The notes under the pieces are model-generated. The model did not search any database. It worked only from the letters and a program-made list of their open reading frames with translations, and had not been told where the DNA came from. 64,000 nt of DNA from Hippopus hippopus (lineage: Eukaryota; Mollusca; Bivalvia; Cardiida; Cardiidae), in the NCBI GenBank assembly GCA_946811185.2, contig OX328108.1, positions 21,275,239 through 21,339,238 of the forward strand, given 5' to 3'. Both the position numbers and the translations under genes were made by a program. Shown here piece by piece: positions 20,864-31,508 of the stretch; the stretch's first letter is position 1, and each line of letters starts with the position of its first letter.

Positions 20864-21780
20864 CAGAGTGTGCTGTGTTTTTTTAGCTTGAGGTTTTTGT
20901 ACCCTTTGGTAATAGGAGTTGGAGGTACACAAAGAAAGATGGGGGTTCAGATCTAAACTACATAATTTCAGTTTTAATGACAGCCTATTAAAAGATAAAT
21001 TGTTTTTATGCAATATGCACAAACAAGTTTTTATAGATACATGTACACAGTTCTGAGCTCTTCAAACACTTTGGGAACCTTTCCTCAAACTGTGCAAGAC
21101 TATTTTTGGCATAATCCATTCTAATGTTTGCTAAAAGAAGCAGGTAAGTGGAATACCATGGAATTGGTCCAATTCCTGTACAAAATCTGTCAAATTGGAT
21201 CACAGTGTATGATCAAGTGCCTATGTGTATGATTGGAAATTTTTTTCCCCTTTTTCGGTCCCTTCGGAATTTGACTAGCGCTATTGTCAACTTCGGAAGG
21301 AAGTTGTCGATCCGCAGCTCGTTCATGTGTTATTGAAAAGAACAAAGATAATTTTAACTGAGCCATCGTTTCGCTGACATGAGCAAATAATCAAATTGCA
21401 GCCAAAATTCGTCCGCTATAACAAACGACGGTGTTAATGCTTTATTTTACAATCCTAGCGACAAAAATGTTAAAAGTTGGCAAACCGATCAATATGCAGC
21501 TGCAACATTTGGACATGAAGAATATAACATGTGCATTATACTATAACCTCAGAACGTTCTGGTTTAGCATCTATATTTGGAATGGGAAAACCCTAGACAA
21601 GCGTGAGTGACTGTGTAAACATTTCACTGCAGATTGTTCCCGAAATTACAAAGTTCTACAAAGTTCATTGTTTTTAGGGCAAGATTTTTGTACGTTCTGA
21701 CACGTATAACAGAAAAACTGTATGTGATTTTTCTGTTTTATACGTGAATCACATACATTTATATGTGATCACACACACTG
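20864..21780. mobile_element. 917-bp insertion flanked by ACAGT
   Basis: The array unit is interrupted after CTCTACAGT and resumes with ACAGTACACACAAG, so ACAGT (20859-20863 and 21781-21785) is duplicated. The inserted block starts CAGAGTGTGCTGTG and the complement of its end reads CAGTGTGTGTGATC, weak inverted ends starting CAG as in hAT elements. A minus-strand stretch at 21148-21030, preceded by CCTGCTTCTTTTAG, reads like an exon (MDYAKNSLAQFEERFP), but this may be chance. It has no transposase. Confidence 0.55.
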
Positions 21781-21989
21781 ACAGTACACACAAGCTTTTC
21801 TTAATATTTAGCTCTTTGACTTTTTTTTTGACCCGATGTAACCCCACTTCACTCTTGTCTGACATATCATTGAAAGAAAAAAGTTTTGACCAATTTTCAT
21901 GAGTTTTAGGCTGAAAATGTGGCCTCTACAGTGCACACAGGTATTTTCTAAGATTTAGCCCAGTGACCTACTTTTTAACCTGACATGAC

Positions 21990-23022
21990 TACCGTAATTT
22001 GCTTAAGTTTTGGGACAGTAAAAAATAATTAATTTTTTTCGTGTCCCAATACTTTGGTCTACAAAAAAATAATTATTTTGTCAGCTGTCCCAAAACTTAT
22101 GGTCAAACAAGACAATCTGTCATACTGAAAGTCAATGACCGCTAACCCGTCGAATATTGCCGAAGTTAAAATATTGCTATGTCATTGATGTCGATAAACA
22201 TCCAATCATATGCAGGTTGGTCTATTTTTAGACATTTGAATTTCACCGATCAATTTGAGCACTAGGAGCTTAAAACTTCCCTTTTTCTCATTGTTTTCGT
22301 TGATGATTAACTTGTCACTCATTGTCTGCATCCTGGGATCGCGATGAGGATGTTATTTTGCGTTTGTAGATAAATTCACAACATATTTTTACCTGCTTAC
22401 ATGTATGTGAGGTGAATGACGTTAATTCCACTCTGACAAGTACCTGCTTGGACTGTTCTCAAATTTGATTGGTTCGTCGATCTTCGATCGATATACCTTG
22501 GGTAAACTAGAATGCTGTACCTTGATTTCTATTTATAAACAATAAAGTCGACTGACAGTGAAATACATGCGTGTCAACTCTGTCAACTTGGGATGTATAT
22601 ATACACGCTATACATGTTATGTATCTAGGATACAAGTTTATCACACCCTTTTTACACTTACGTCGGATTTCTTTTTGAATTGGGGTTTAAATTAGACTGT
22701 CAGGAGATCAAGTTTTTTGTCTTGAATCAGGAAACTCATATTGAAATCAGGAGGGTTTGGAAGCATGCTTATGATGTTACGTGTGTAGAAATAAAACTGC
22801 GCGAAATAAATAGTTGCAAACAAAGGGTATCAAATGGATTGAAAGATTTTTTTTTTTAAATAGATATTCACTGTCCCAATTCTTTGGAACAAAAAAATAC
22901 CGATCTTGCTTTGCAATTTTTAGTATGTCCCAAATCTTTGGGTCATGAAAAATAATTATTTTCGCGATTTTTTATGGTGTCCCAATTCTTTGGGTATCCC
23001 AAAACATACGCAAAATACGGTA
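21990..23022. mobile_element. 1033-bp TACCGTA-ended element inside the array
   Basis: The left end is TACCGTAATTTGCTTAAG and the complement of the right end is TACCGTATTTTGCGTATG; TA flanks both ends. Near both ends the phrases TCCCAATACTTTGG, TCCCAATTCTTTGG, TCCCAAATCTTTGGG and GTTTTGGGACA recur, forming subterminal repeats with AAATAATTATTTT between them. The flanks rejoin to a recognisable array unit (GACATGAC..ATTTTCGAAA). No protein-coding frame was found, so it is non-autonomous. Best guess is a Tc1/mariner-type element from the TA site. Confidence 0.7.
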
Positions 23023-23826
23023 ATTTTCGAAATTATCCGAGGTATCAAGGCAAACCTTCTCACCAAGTTTCATGTGTAACTGACTGAAAATGTGGCCTCT
23101 AGAGTGCACACAAACTTTGACCTACTTTTTACCTGACATGACCCATTTTCGAAACTGTGGAAGATATCATCAAGATAAACATTCTGAGTACGTTTCATAA
23201 ATTTCAGGCTGAAAATGTAGCCTCTAGAGTGCACACAAGTTTTTTCTAAGACTTGGCCCAGAAACCTACCTTTTGACCCCTATGATCCATTTTGAAACTT
23301 TCCAATATATCATTAAGACAAACATTCTGACAAAGTTTCATGATTATCGGGCTGAAAATGTGGCCTCTATTGAGCACACAAGGTTTTTCTAAGATTTAGC
23401 TCAGTGACCTATTTTTTGACCTAACATGACCCATTTTCTAATTTGTCCGAGATACCAAGACAAACATTCTGCCCAACTTTCATGAGTAACTGACAAAAGT
23501 TTTTTTGAACTTAAGATATCATCAAGACAAACATTCTGAACATGTTTCATAAGTTTGAGGCTGAAAATGTGGCCTCTAGAGTGTGCACAAGGTTTTTCTA
23601 AGATTTAGCCCAGTGACCTACTTTCTGACCCGACATGACCCATTTTCAAATTTGTCCAAGGTATCATCAAGACAAACATTTTGACCAAGTTTCATGAGCA
23701 ACTGAATGTGGCCTCAAGAGTGCACACAAGGTAGATGTTGATCCCTTGACCATGGACAATGGACGACAGGCACAGAACAATCACAAAACCTCATGTTGAG
23801 CACTTTGTGCTCAGTTGAGCTTAAAA

Positions 23827-24278
23827 GTAAATGCCGGGATACAAACATACTGTGACCTTGACCTTCAACATACTGACATGGTTTTTGGGTGTGACAAATT
23901 GTTTATAATTGTGATTGATAATTCTGCAAAGTTACTCTAAAATTCAATTATAATTAGAAAAGTTAACGGCCGAACACAAACACTACCCCTATAAAACAAC
24001 ATTTGACATCATTGTGACCTTGACCTTCAAACTACAGACATGACTCTTGATCTTGACACATCATGTTGATGTTACAAACATTTGTGTAAAGTTATTATAG
24101 CATTAAGTGATAGGAAAAAAGTATCAGTACCAGTCAGAGAAGGAAACACAACTGTTGGTCTTATCATATACAGTCAATCTTGCTTCAGTAACCACCTCAT
24201 GGATATAGGAAAAAAAACAACAGACATTTGACCTTACCTTGACCTTTGACCTACTGATATGATTCTTACGTGTGACAC
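23827..24278. repeat. GACCTTGACC-type repeat, left part
   Basis: Contains repeated phrases GTGACCTTGACCTTCAA, CTACAGACATG and AAGTTA.T..AAATTCA. The matching right part lies at 35860-36330; the DIRS element interrupts it, since GTGACACAATG on the left meets AATGTCTTTATGTGG on the right. Confidence 0.6.
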
Positions 24279-24344
24279 AATGGACCCCTCATCCAAGCTT
24301 TAGTGTAGGATGAGGGTCATTATTGGAGTAAAGCCGGAGGCCGA

Positions 24345-24466
24345 GCATGTATGAGTTAGCATATCATTCTGACGTCCAATTCTAATCGCCCTTTAACAAA
24401 AACAACTGAATTTACTAATCAAGTGTGCCCACAATAAACCGGAAGTACTCTCTAGAGAAAATCATA
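24345..24466 (+). repeat. left inverted terminal repeat of DIRS
   Basis: 122 bp from GCATGTATGAGTTAGC to AGAGAAAATCATA. It matches the complement of 35710-35831 with a single A/C difference (CATTCTGACG versus CCTTCTGACG). Confidence 0.93.
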
Positions 24467-24561
24467 ACTTTTAAGCAAACAGTATTTTGTTGCAAAAGGA
24501 ATCCATGGGAGGGAAGACAGTCTAATAACTTAAAGTGGAAGAATTGTATTATTGGGAGGGT

Positions 24562-24679
24562 TCATACATGCTCGGCCTCCGGCTTTACTCCAATAATGAC
24601 CCTCATCCTACACTAAAGCTTGGATGAGGGGTCCATTATTTTCCGTAAAGCCTTCGGCTTCGCATGTATGAGTTAGCAT
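24562..24679. repeat. DIRS internal complementary region
   Basis: 24562-24637 is the complement of the left end 24279-24354, and 24634-24679 is the complement of the right end 35814-35859; the two overlap by CATT. This arrangement lets a terminal-repeat-flanked RNA be copied into a circle (known DIRS model). It is intact here. Confidence 0.92.
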
Positions 24680-24920
24680 CTTTAAAGGCAACAAAATACG
24701 AAATGAAAGAACCAGCTAGCATTATACCCTCTCATTTATTTTGAACTATACCCTCACATATCTCTTATATGAAGATCATTATAAAGCAATTGAAAAACCC
24801 ACAATCTAATACACTGAGCAAGATTATACACAAAAATTCAAATACATGTATGAAAAGAGTACCACATCTGTTCAATGTCTGTTTAAATGTTACAACCTAC
24901 ATACAACACTGCTGTAACAT

Positions 24921-24933
24921 TTACTCTAAAATT
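24921..24933 (+). repeat. left target duplication of the LINE
   Basis: TTACTCTAAAATT, identical to 31491-31503. It belongs to the DIRS 3' region, so it marks where the LINE entered the DIRS. Confidence 0.92.
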
Positions 24934-25542
24934 GACCCCCAGCTGGGTGGGGGGATAGAAATAGCTCAGCTGTCGCACTACAGCAGGGGTAAGACCCCCC
25001 CACTGTGCCTGCCTGTTTGCCGTGGGCTGCAACTCGTGTCGTTCGATGACGGGATCCTGGTGGTTGAGTGGATTCAGAGTATGGCCCTTTGATAGCTCTG
25101 TTTTTGCAACACACCACTTTGGCCTTGAACTGAACTAAACGAGGAGTCAGGAAGGCCCGTCCTGATCAATCGGCTGGTCATGCCGAGCCCTAGGGTGTTT
25201 CTCTGACTTTGTTTTCCTAAACCCGTACATACACAAATACATAGTAAAAGTCATTTCTCTTCTCTATCATCAGTTGCAGTATGTCAAAACCCTAGAAGGC
25301 GGTGGCTCATGGGCTAATCGGGTGAAAGAATGGTGTTTGGTTGACACTTGTAAATGCCCAAAGACAGTCTATGCTTGGTGCGACATTCTGCGGGCCTACA
25401 TTTGTCCAGTCTAGCCCTTTCACTTCGAGTATATCACCGATGTATCCTTGTCATGATCTGAGTTGGGTTTCCCCAGATCATGTCCCCTTGTTGGGCTCCG
25501 GGGCGGGTGGGGAACATCGGTGATGAACCCTATTAAACAAAC
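24934..25542 (+). promoter_or_regulatory. LINE 5' leader
   Basis: About 609 bp upstream of ORF1, richer in G and C than its surroundings, with the phrases TAAGACCCCCCCACTG and CTCCGGGGCGGGTGGGG. LINEs of this type carry an internal promoter in the leader; no specific core element was recognised. Confidence 0.5.
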
Positions 25543-27063
25543 ATGGCAACACAAAAGAAAGCCAAGCGTGTTCTTTCTGACTCTGATTCAGAGTCAGAAG
25601 TATCATTCAACACAAACACAACATTTGCTCGTTTTATTGTAATAGAAGCAGTTGACCCATCAAAACCCATCTCAAAACTTTCTCCGTTTGTAATAGAGAA
25701 GACAGTCTCTTCCATTTTGGGCACACCAAAATCTGTCAAAAAACTGAAAAATGACACTCTGCTTATTGAATGTCATTCTCAACAGCAGGCCAAAAATCTC
25801 CTGGGACATAAAAGATTTTACAATTTGGACGTAAAAGTGTACCCACATAAAACTCTTAACACCAGCAAAGGAGTCATCAGGTGTAAGGAGCTATCCTACT
25901 GTGACTCGGTGGAAGAGATTAAAAGTAACCTCAAATCTCAGGCTGTGTCTGAGGTCAAACGGATCTCTGTTTTCAGAAATGGTATGCGTAGAGATACAAA
26001 TACCTATATCCTTACCTTTTGTACTCCGATTCTTCCTGCTTCTATCAAAATAGGATTTCAATCTGTGAAGGTCGATGTGTATGTGCCTAACCCTCTGCGC
26101 TGTTATAAATGCCAGAGGTATGGCCATCACGAAAGTAATTGCAAAAGCACACCTGTGTGTCCAAAATGTGCTTTTGAGGGCTCTGATCATGACCCTAATA
26201 CTTGCAATAACCCTGTGCTCTGTGTTAATTGCAAGTGCCATCATCCAGTCTTTTCTAAAGACTGTTCAGTCTGGAAGGATGAAAAAGAAATCCTATCTAT
26301 CAAATATAAAGAAAATATTACTTTTGTGGAAGCACGGAAGATAGTTGAAAAGCGCAGAAATGACCAAACATTGTTGAATTGTTCAACATCCTATGCAAAA
26401 GTGTCATCTGCAACATCTGGAAAGGAACATTGCTCTACTTGTGAACTCTTGGCAAAGAAACTTCTTGAAAAGTTTCCAGAAATGGCCAATGAGTTGAAGA
26501 GCTTGGTCCCTGACATTCAACCTTCCGAACCTCCAAAGCCTCCTAAACAGACACAACCTACATCCAAACCCACCACTCCATCCACTGCCCTAAAAACACC
26601 ATCTACCTCTTCTCAAAGTATTTCTTCAAAAACAACTTCAAAGCCATCTACCTCTTTGCAAAATATCTCCTCACAAAAAGCTTCAAAGCCATCTCCCCCT
26701 TCACAACAACCTCCAAAGAAATCCCAACCTCAACCTTCACAGTCTACCACTAAATCTAACGTCCCATCTAAAGATAACAAATCTAATCATGCACCCCGAT
26801 CTCCTAAAAGGTCTTCTTCCAAATCTAGACCACAACCCAGAGATACCCAAGGATCTTGTGAAATCACTGTCAAAGTAAATGATCCTGTCCCTACCTCCAA
26901 TAGATTTTCGGAGCTAGAGGACATGGATGCAGATGCTGAAAATCTGGAAGGTGAGGCTTCAGATTCAGAAGCCTCTATTTGGTCCATTTCCAAAGATCCT
27001 TGGAACAAGGATGCTGACACTTGGCACTCGTCCAAACCCGAGACAACTGTTATGAAATCTTAA
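25543..27063 (+). CDS. LINE ORF1, gag-like nucleic acid-binding protein
   Basis: A 506-residue frame starting MATQKKAKRVLSDSDSESE. The first 20 residues are basic then Ser/Asp/Glu-rich; residues about 25-180 form a folded region with RRM-like texture (FARFIVIEA, TLLIECHSQQQAKNLL). Three Cys/His knuckles follow from about residue 187: CYKCQRYGHHESNC, CPKCAFEGSDHDPNTC and CVNCKCHHPVFSKDC. Residues about 320-440 are a long low-complexity Pro/Ser/Thr/Lys tail with SKPSTSLQNISSQKASKPS-type repeats. The C-terminus is acidic (ELEDMDADAENLEGEASDSE). This protein is expected to coat the LINE RNA. ORF2 begins 15 bp downstream, suggesting reinitiation. Confidence 0.93.
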   Translation: MATQKKAKRVLSDSDSESEVSFNTNTTFARFIVIEAVDPSKPISKLSPFVIEKTVSSILGTPKSVKKLKNDTLLIECHSQQQAKNLLGHKRFYNLDVKVYPHKTLNTSKGVIRCKELSYCDSVEEIKSNLKSQAVSEVKRISVFRNGMRRDTNTYILTFCTPILPASIKIGFQSVKVDVYVPNPLRCYKCQRYGHHESNCKSTPVCPKCAFEGSDHDPNTCNNPVLCVNCKCHHPVFSKDCSVWKDEKEILSIKYKENITFVEARKIVEKRRNDQTLLNCSTSYAKVSSATSGKEHCSTCELLAKKLLEKFPEMANELKSLVPDIQPSEPPKPPKQTQPTSKPTTPSTALKTPSTSSQSISSKTTSKPSTSLQNISSQKASKPSPPSQQPPKKSQPQPSQSTTKSNVPSKDNKSNHAPRSPKRSSSKSRPQPRDTQGSCEITVKVNDPVPTSNRFSELEDMDADAENLEGEASDSEASIWSISKDPWNKDADTWHSSKPETTVMKS

Positions 27064-27078
27064 CCAACCTATTTTAAA

Positions 27079-30000
27079 ATGCATTGGTTTACGGCCTATT
27101 TTTGTACTTTAGCTTTTATACTTTCCTCATGCACTATGGATACCATAATCCAGTGGAATTGTCGAGGTCTGAAGTCAAACTTTGACGAACTTTCCCTTTT
27201 AATCAATGATCACAAACCAGTTGCTGTTTGTCTGCAAGAAACCTTCCTTAAACGGGAGGATGATATCACTATCAAATATCATTCCATTTACAATAAGATT
27301 TTTACCGAAGGCGAAAAAGCCAGAGGTGGTGTTTCTATTATTGTTAACAACAATATTCCTCATAAAGTTATCTCTCTTAATACAAACTTGCAAGCTGTTG
27401 CCATCAGGTTATCTTTACACAGTGCTGTTACACTGTGTTCTTTATATCTCCCCCCGAGCACACCTATCAATGAGACCAATCTGAATGATCTCATTTCCCA
27501 ATTGCCATCCCCCTATATTCTTGCTGGGGACTTTAATGGTCACAATGTTATGTGGGGTTGCGATGACACTAACCAGAGAGGTTTACAGTTGGAGAGCTTC
27601 ATTTCAAACAACTCTTTGTCTTTCATGAATGATAACAAGTCCAAAACCTACTTTCATCCAGCAACTGGATCTTATTCTTCCATTGATTTAACCTTATGCA
27701 GCCCAGTCTTACTTCCCAATTTCACCTGGAAAGTGACTGAGGATTTGTGTGGAAGTGATCACTTCCCCATTATCTTTTCATCTACACAACCATCCAGCAG
27801 TGTACGACCGCAGAAATGGAAGCTTTCCAAAGCCAATTGGAACAGATTTGAAACCCTCTGTGCACAGACCATTACACATGACAAATTTGGAGATTGCGAT
27901 GATCCTGCAAAACTTTTTACTTCACTATTAATTGATGCAGCTAAGCAGTCAGTCCCTCAGACCTCGACAAATCCAAAACATCCTGACAAGCCTTGGTACA
28001 ATGATGATTGTAAACAGGCTGTCAGAGACAGAAAACAAGCCCTTAGAAAGTTTAACCTCAGGCCTACCAAAGAAAATCATAACCTATTCCGTATTTCCAG
28101 GGCAAAGGCCCGTCGTACCATTAGAGAAAGTAAGCGCAAGGCTTGGAGACAATATGTCTCTAAATTAAACAGTAGAACTACTGCTAAAAAAACCTGGGAC
28201 ATGATCAGAAAGATCAATGGCAAAGGCCAGCCCCCTCTTAGTCACCTTGAAGTTAACAATACTTCGTTGGAATTGCCCCAGGATATAGCTGATGCTCTTG
28301 CCGACAACTTTTGCAAAAAGTCTTCCTCTGCAAACTATTCTGAAAAGTTTCAGAGGAATAAAGCCAGAGAAGAAAAGAAAAAACTTAATTTCAATTCTTC
28401 TAATTCAGAGCATTATAATAAACTCCTCACCTTTAAAGAATTAAAATCTGCTCTGAATAAAGCTCACGATTCTTCTCCTGGCCCAGATAAAGTTCATTAC
28501 CAGTTTTTAAAACACTTACCTTTTACTTCTCTCTCAGTTTTACTTGATATTTTCAATGATATCTGGCAGTCAGGTGTTTTTCCTTCATCCTGGCGGGAAG
28601 CATTAGTCATTCCTATCCCAAAACCTGGCAAGGATACTAGTGACCCGGCTAACTATCGGCCAATAGCTCTTACTAGTTGTCTCTGCAAGACCTTAGAACG
28701 TATGGTCAACGACAGGCTTGTTTGGTTTTTAGAGAAAAACAACCTCATCGTTGATGTACAGAGTGGATTTCGACGCCAACGTGGCACCATAGATCATCTT
28801 GTCCGCTTTGAAACCTTTGTCAGAGAAGCCTTTATTAATAGACAGCATGTAGTATCTGTCTTTTTCGACCTTGAAAGTGCTTACGATACGACTTGGAAAT
28901 ACGGAATTCTTAAAGACTTGCATGACTTTGGTCTTCGAGGCCGTCTTCCTCTTTTTATTTCAGCCTTCTTGGATGAACGTCTTTTCCGCGTCCGAGTTGG
29001 TAATACTGTCTCGGGAGCCCGTGAACAGGAGATGGGTGTACCCCAAGGATGTATTCTCTCTGTTACACTTTTCAGTGTGAAAATAAACAGTATAGTTAAA
29101 GCTATCTGTCCTGGTGTAGACTGTTCCCTTTATGTTGATGACTTCGTTATATGCTTCAGATCTCGAAATATGAATATTATTGAGAGACAACTTCAACAGT
29201 GTCTCAACAAGCTCCAAACGTGGTCTGATGAAAATGGCTTCAAATTCTCAAAGTCCAAAACTAAGTGCATGCACCTCTGTAATCTACGAGGTGTTCATCC
29301 AGACCCTGAACTGTATTTGGACAAAACTAAAATTAAAGTCGTTTCTGAGTTTAAATTTCTTGGAGTCATCTTTGACAGAAAGCTTTCCTTCCTTCCTCAC
29401 ATCACTGCACTTAAAAAGAAGTGCAAGAAGGCTCTTAATCTTCTTAAGGTTGTGGCCCATTCTGAATGGGGAGCAGACCGTAAAGTCCTCTTGCGGCTTT
29501 ATCGGTCTTTAGTTCGCTCCAAATTAGACTATGGATCTATTGTATATGGATCTGCCCGTAAATCTTACCTGAAAATTCTCGATTCTATACACCACGAAGG
29601 TCTTCGTCTTGTACTTGGAGCTTTCAGAACTTCTCCCGTCAATAGTCTCTATGTTGAGGCTAATGAACCTTCTCTTTCTTACAGGAGGGAAAAACTCTCG
29701 CTTCAATATCTTTTAAAACTGAAGTCCAATCGTTTTAATCCAACTCATAACATTGTTTTTAAACCTCAATATAAACATCTTTTTGAAAGGAAACCAAATG
29801 ATATTCCTCCATTTGGTATCCGCATGGAGCCCATTGTAGATAACCTTGGCATAGACACTGAGTCTATTGCCGACTATAAAATCTCTGAAATCCCTCCATG
29901 GACACTAAATAGTGCAGAATTCAGATTTGACCTTGCATCTGACAAAAAGTCTGTCACGGATAGAACTGTGTTTCATGCTAGATACAACGAGATAAAGGAG

Positions 30001-30813
30001 CATTATTTTTCCTTCAAACCAATCTATACAGATGGATCCAAAGAAGGAAATTCTGTAGCAGCTGCCGCTGTTTATGGAAAAAGGAGCTTAAAGTGCCGCC
30101 TTCCAAACAACTCCTCTATTTTCTCTGCTGAAATTAAAGCAATTGATCTTGCCCTTAATCTAGCTGAAAGTTCTAATTCCAACCGTTTCATTATCTTTTC
30201 GGACTCTTTATCAACATTACAAGCCCTTTCAAATCAACGCCTTGAGAATCCCTTAATCTGTAGTTTACTCGAAAGGATCTCACAAATTTCTTCTTTGAAT
30301 AGATTGGTGTTCTGCTGGCTTCCAAGTCATGTAGGCATCAAAGGCAATGAAAATGCCGATAGGTCTGCCAAATCTGCACTTAACCTTCCCATTTCAGATT
30401 TTAAAGTTCCACACACTGATTTTAAATCCTCTGTTTTAACACATATCCAATCTTCTTGGCAATCCCAGTGGGATGCTGATGTTTTCAATAAACTGCATTC
30501 AGTTAAACCATCCCTTGGTGAATGGTACCCCGTTTACAGGTCTGTTCGTCGAGAAGAAGTGATAATTGCACGACTTCGAATTGGCCATTCACGCATCACA
30601 CATTCCTGGCTCTTGACCAGAGACGATGCCCCTGAATGTATTCCATGCAATACATCTTTTTCTATAAAACATATCCTACTAGATTGCATTGACTTTCAGC
30701 CAGTTCGTTCAAAATATTTCAACGTCGATAGTTTAAAGAATCTTTTTGATTCTGTCAGCGTTGAATCTATTATCGCTTTCATAAAGGAGATTGGCATTTA
30801 CAATAAACTGTGA
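27079..30813 (+). CDS. LINE ORF2, endonuclease-reverse transcriptase-RNase H
   Basis: A 1244-residue open frame. A second ATG at 27136 (MDTIIQWNCRGL) may be the real start because the first 19 residues are hydrophobic and lack family resemblance. The apurinic-type endonuclease shows QWNCRGL, LQETFL, GDFNGHN, SIDLTLCS and SDHFPI. The reverse transcriptase shows SPGPDKVHYQFL, ANYRPIALTSCLCKTLERM, FFDLESAYDT, GVPQGCILS and LYVDDFVICF, with YVDD at residues 685-688. RNase H follows at about 980-1110 with YTDGSKEG, SAEIKAIDLAL, FSDSLSTLQAL and WLPSHVGIKGNENAD, all acidic residues in place. A Cys/His segment CIPCNTSFSIKHILLDC closes the protein. It nicks the target, primes on it and copies the RNA. 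No break is visible. Confidence 0.96.
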   Translation: MHWFTAYFCTLAFILSSCTMDTIIQWNCRGLKSNFDELSLLINDHKPVAVCLQETFLKREDDITIKYHSIYNKIFTEGEKARGGVSIIVNNNIPHKVISLNTNLQAVAIRLSLHSAVTLCSLYLPPSTPINETNLNDLISQLPSPYILAGDFNGHNVMWGCDDTNQRGLQLESFISNNSLSFMNDNKSKTYFHPATGSYSSIDLTLCSPVLLPNFTWKVTEDLCGSDHFPIIFSSTQPSSSVRPQKWKLSKANWNRFETLCAQTITHDKFGDCDDPAKLFTSLLIDAAKQSVPQTSTNPKHPDKPWYNDDCKQAVRDRKQALRKFNLRPTKENHNLFRISRAKARRTIRESKRKAWRQYVSKLNSRTTAKKTWDMIRKINGKGQPPLSHLEVNNTSLELPQDIADALADNFCKKSSSANYSEKFQRNKAREEKKKLNFNSSNSEHYNKLLTFKELKSALNKAHDSSPGPDKVHYQFLKHLPFTSLSVLLDIFNDIWQSGVFPSSWREALVIPIPKPGKDTSDPANYRPIALTSCLCKTLERMVNDRLVWFLEKNNLIVDVQSGFRRQRGTIDHLVRFETFVREAFINRQHVVSVFFDLESAYDTTWKYGILKDLHDFGLRGRLPLFISAFLDERLFRVRVGNTVSGAREQEMGVPQGCILSVTLFSVKINSIVKAICPGVDCSLYVDDFVICFRSRNMNIIERQLQQCLNKLQTWSDENGFKFSKSKTKCMHLCNLRGVHPDPELYLDKTKIKVVSEFKFLGVIFDRKLSFLPHITALKKKCKKALNLLKVVAHSEWGADRKVLLRLYRSLVRSKLDYGSIVYGSARKSYLKILDSIHHEGLRLVLGAFRTSPVNSLYVEANEPSLSYRREKLSLQYLLKLKSNRFNPTHNIVFKPQYKHLFERKPNDIPPFGIRMEPIVDNLGIDTESIADYKISEIPPWTLNSAEFRFDLASDKKSVTDRTVFHARYNEIKEHYFSFKPIYTDGSKEGNSVAAAAVYGKRSLKCRLPNNSSIFSAEIKAIDLALNLAESSNSNRFIIFSDSLSTLQALSNQRLENPLICSLLERISQISSLNRLVFCWLPSHVGIKGNENADRSAKSALNLPISDFKVPHTDFKSSVLTHIQSSWQSQWDADVFNKLHSVKPSLGEWYPVYRSVRREEVIIARLRIGHSRITHSWLLTRDDAPECIPCNTSFSIKHILLDCIDFQPVRSKYFNVDSLKNLFDSVSVESIIAFIKEIGIYNKL

Positions 30814-31490
30814 TATTTACTGTTGAGTCTCTTACCCATCTTTTTACATTCTTTATACGCCTTTATATTAGATATCTTGTCAGCTGATTCATAGTCTTAC
30901 CTTTTTTAATCTAAAACTTTTGAGTTTCTACCACTGCTTTTATATTCAGTTTACATCTCCTTAATGGGAGGATTAGCCCCCTTGGGGGCATCTTATCTCA
31001 TTGGATACAGGACCTCTTTAATGGGAGTATACTGATCCCATTGGAGGCTCCAATCTTTACCAGTTTTAACACTCATTTCCAAGGAAAAGAAATATTCTTA
31101 GTCTTACCCTTTAATCTAAAACCTTTGAGTAGGCAGGGAATGCCCAGCCACTCAATATCATATTTTATGCACATTATAAATGACACATATTTCTCCTTCA
31201 TTTAAAAACTTCTCACTATCAATCCAACATTTAGTTCAAAACTTTTTATCACATTCTTAACTCTGTCATTTAAACCTTTTCAGTTGATAGGGATTGCCCT
31301 GTCACTCAATAATGTCCTTTATACTTATTAAGATCACACATAATTCTTCTTAATTCAACTCTTTTACTATTATAAATGTATTCAAACCTTTTTCAGTTTA
31401 AAAATCCCACTTTTACTATCTTTTAACACAGATGTGCGCGCTAAATGACCAAAGCTGTCGATGCGCCATAAAACAACATTCATTCATTCA
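30814..31490 (+). other. LINE 3' untranslated region and (CATT) tail
   Basis: AT-rich, non-coding. The phrases AATGGGAGGATTAGCCCCCT and AATGGGAGTATACTGATCCC, and the repeated 'CTTTTGAGTaggCAGGGAATGCC' / 'CAGTTGATAGGGATTGCC', show internal duplication. It ends GATGCGCCATAAAACAACA then CATTCATTCATTCA. Confidence 0.8.
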
Positions 31491-31503
31491 TTACTCTAAA
31501 ATT
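31491..31503 (+). repeat. right target duplication of the LINE
   Basis: TTACTCTAAAATT, identical to 24921-24933. Confidence 0.92.
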
Positions 31504-31508
31504 ATGTA

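Larger units (their letters stand above)
19518..23826 (+). mobile_element. tandem-core element, family 1, with two later insertions
   Basis: It starts AACAAGAGGGCCATTTGCCC then CACTCACCTGAG and ends TTGAGCACTTTGTGCTCA then GTTGAGCTTAAAA. The core is an array of units about 145 bp long with the recurring phrases CTGAAAATGTGGCCTCTA, GTGCACACAAGG, TTTCTAAGATTTAGCC, CAGTGACCTACTTTT and AAGACAAACATTCTGACCAA. Two blocks interrupt it (20864-21780 and 21990-23022). The 3' hairpin GAGCACTT..GTGCTC followed closely by CTTAA/CTAA resembles Helitron or Helentron-derived non-autonomous elements ('pearl' elements of bivalves). No coding capacity. Confidence 0.8.
24934..31490 (+). mobile_element. full-length LINE with RNase H (I/Nimb-like)
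   Basis: 6557 bp between perfect 13-bp duplications. It has a GC-richer 5' leader of about 600 bp, two open frames spaced 15 bp apart, and a 3' region ending in CATTCATTCATTCA directly before the duplication. Endonuclease, RT and RNase H in one ORF2 place it in the I superfamily; the (CATT)n tail and CCHC ORF1 suggest a Nimb-like clade, which needs a phylogeny. Both frames are uninterrupted, so this copy may be recent and competent. Confidence 0.93.

Noticed and set aside
21006..21203. Exon captured in the 917-bp insertion
   Set aside because: The acceptor-like CCTGCTTCTTTTAG is good but there is no clear donor and no recognisable protein; not strong enough to claim gene capture.
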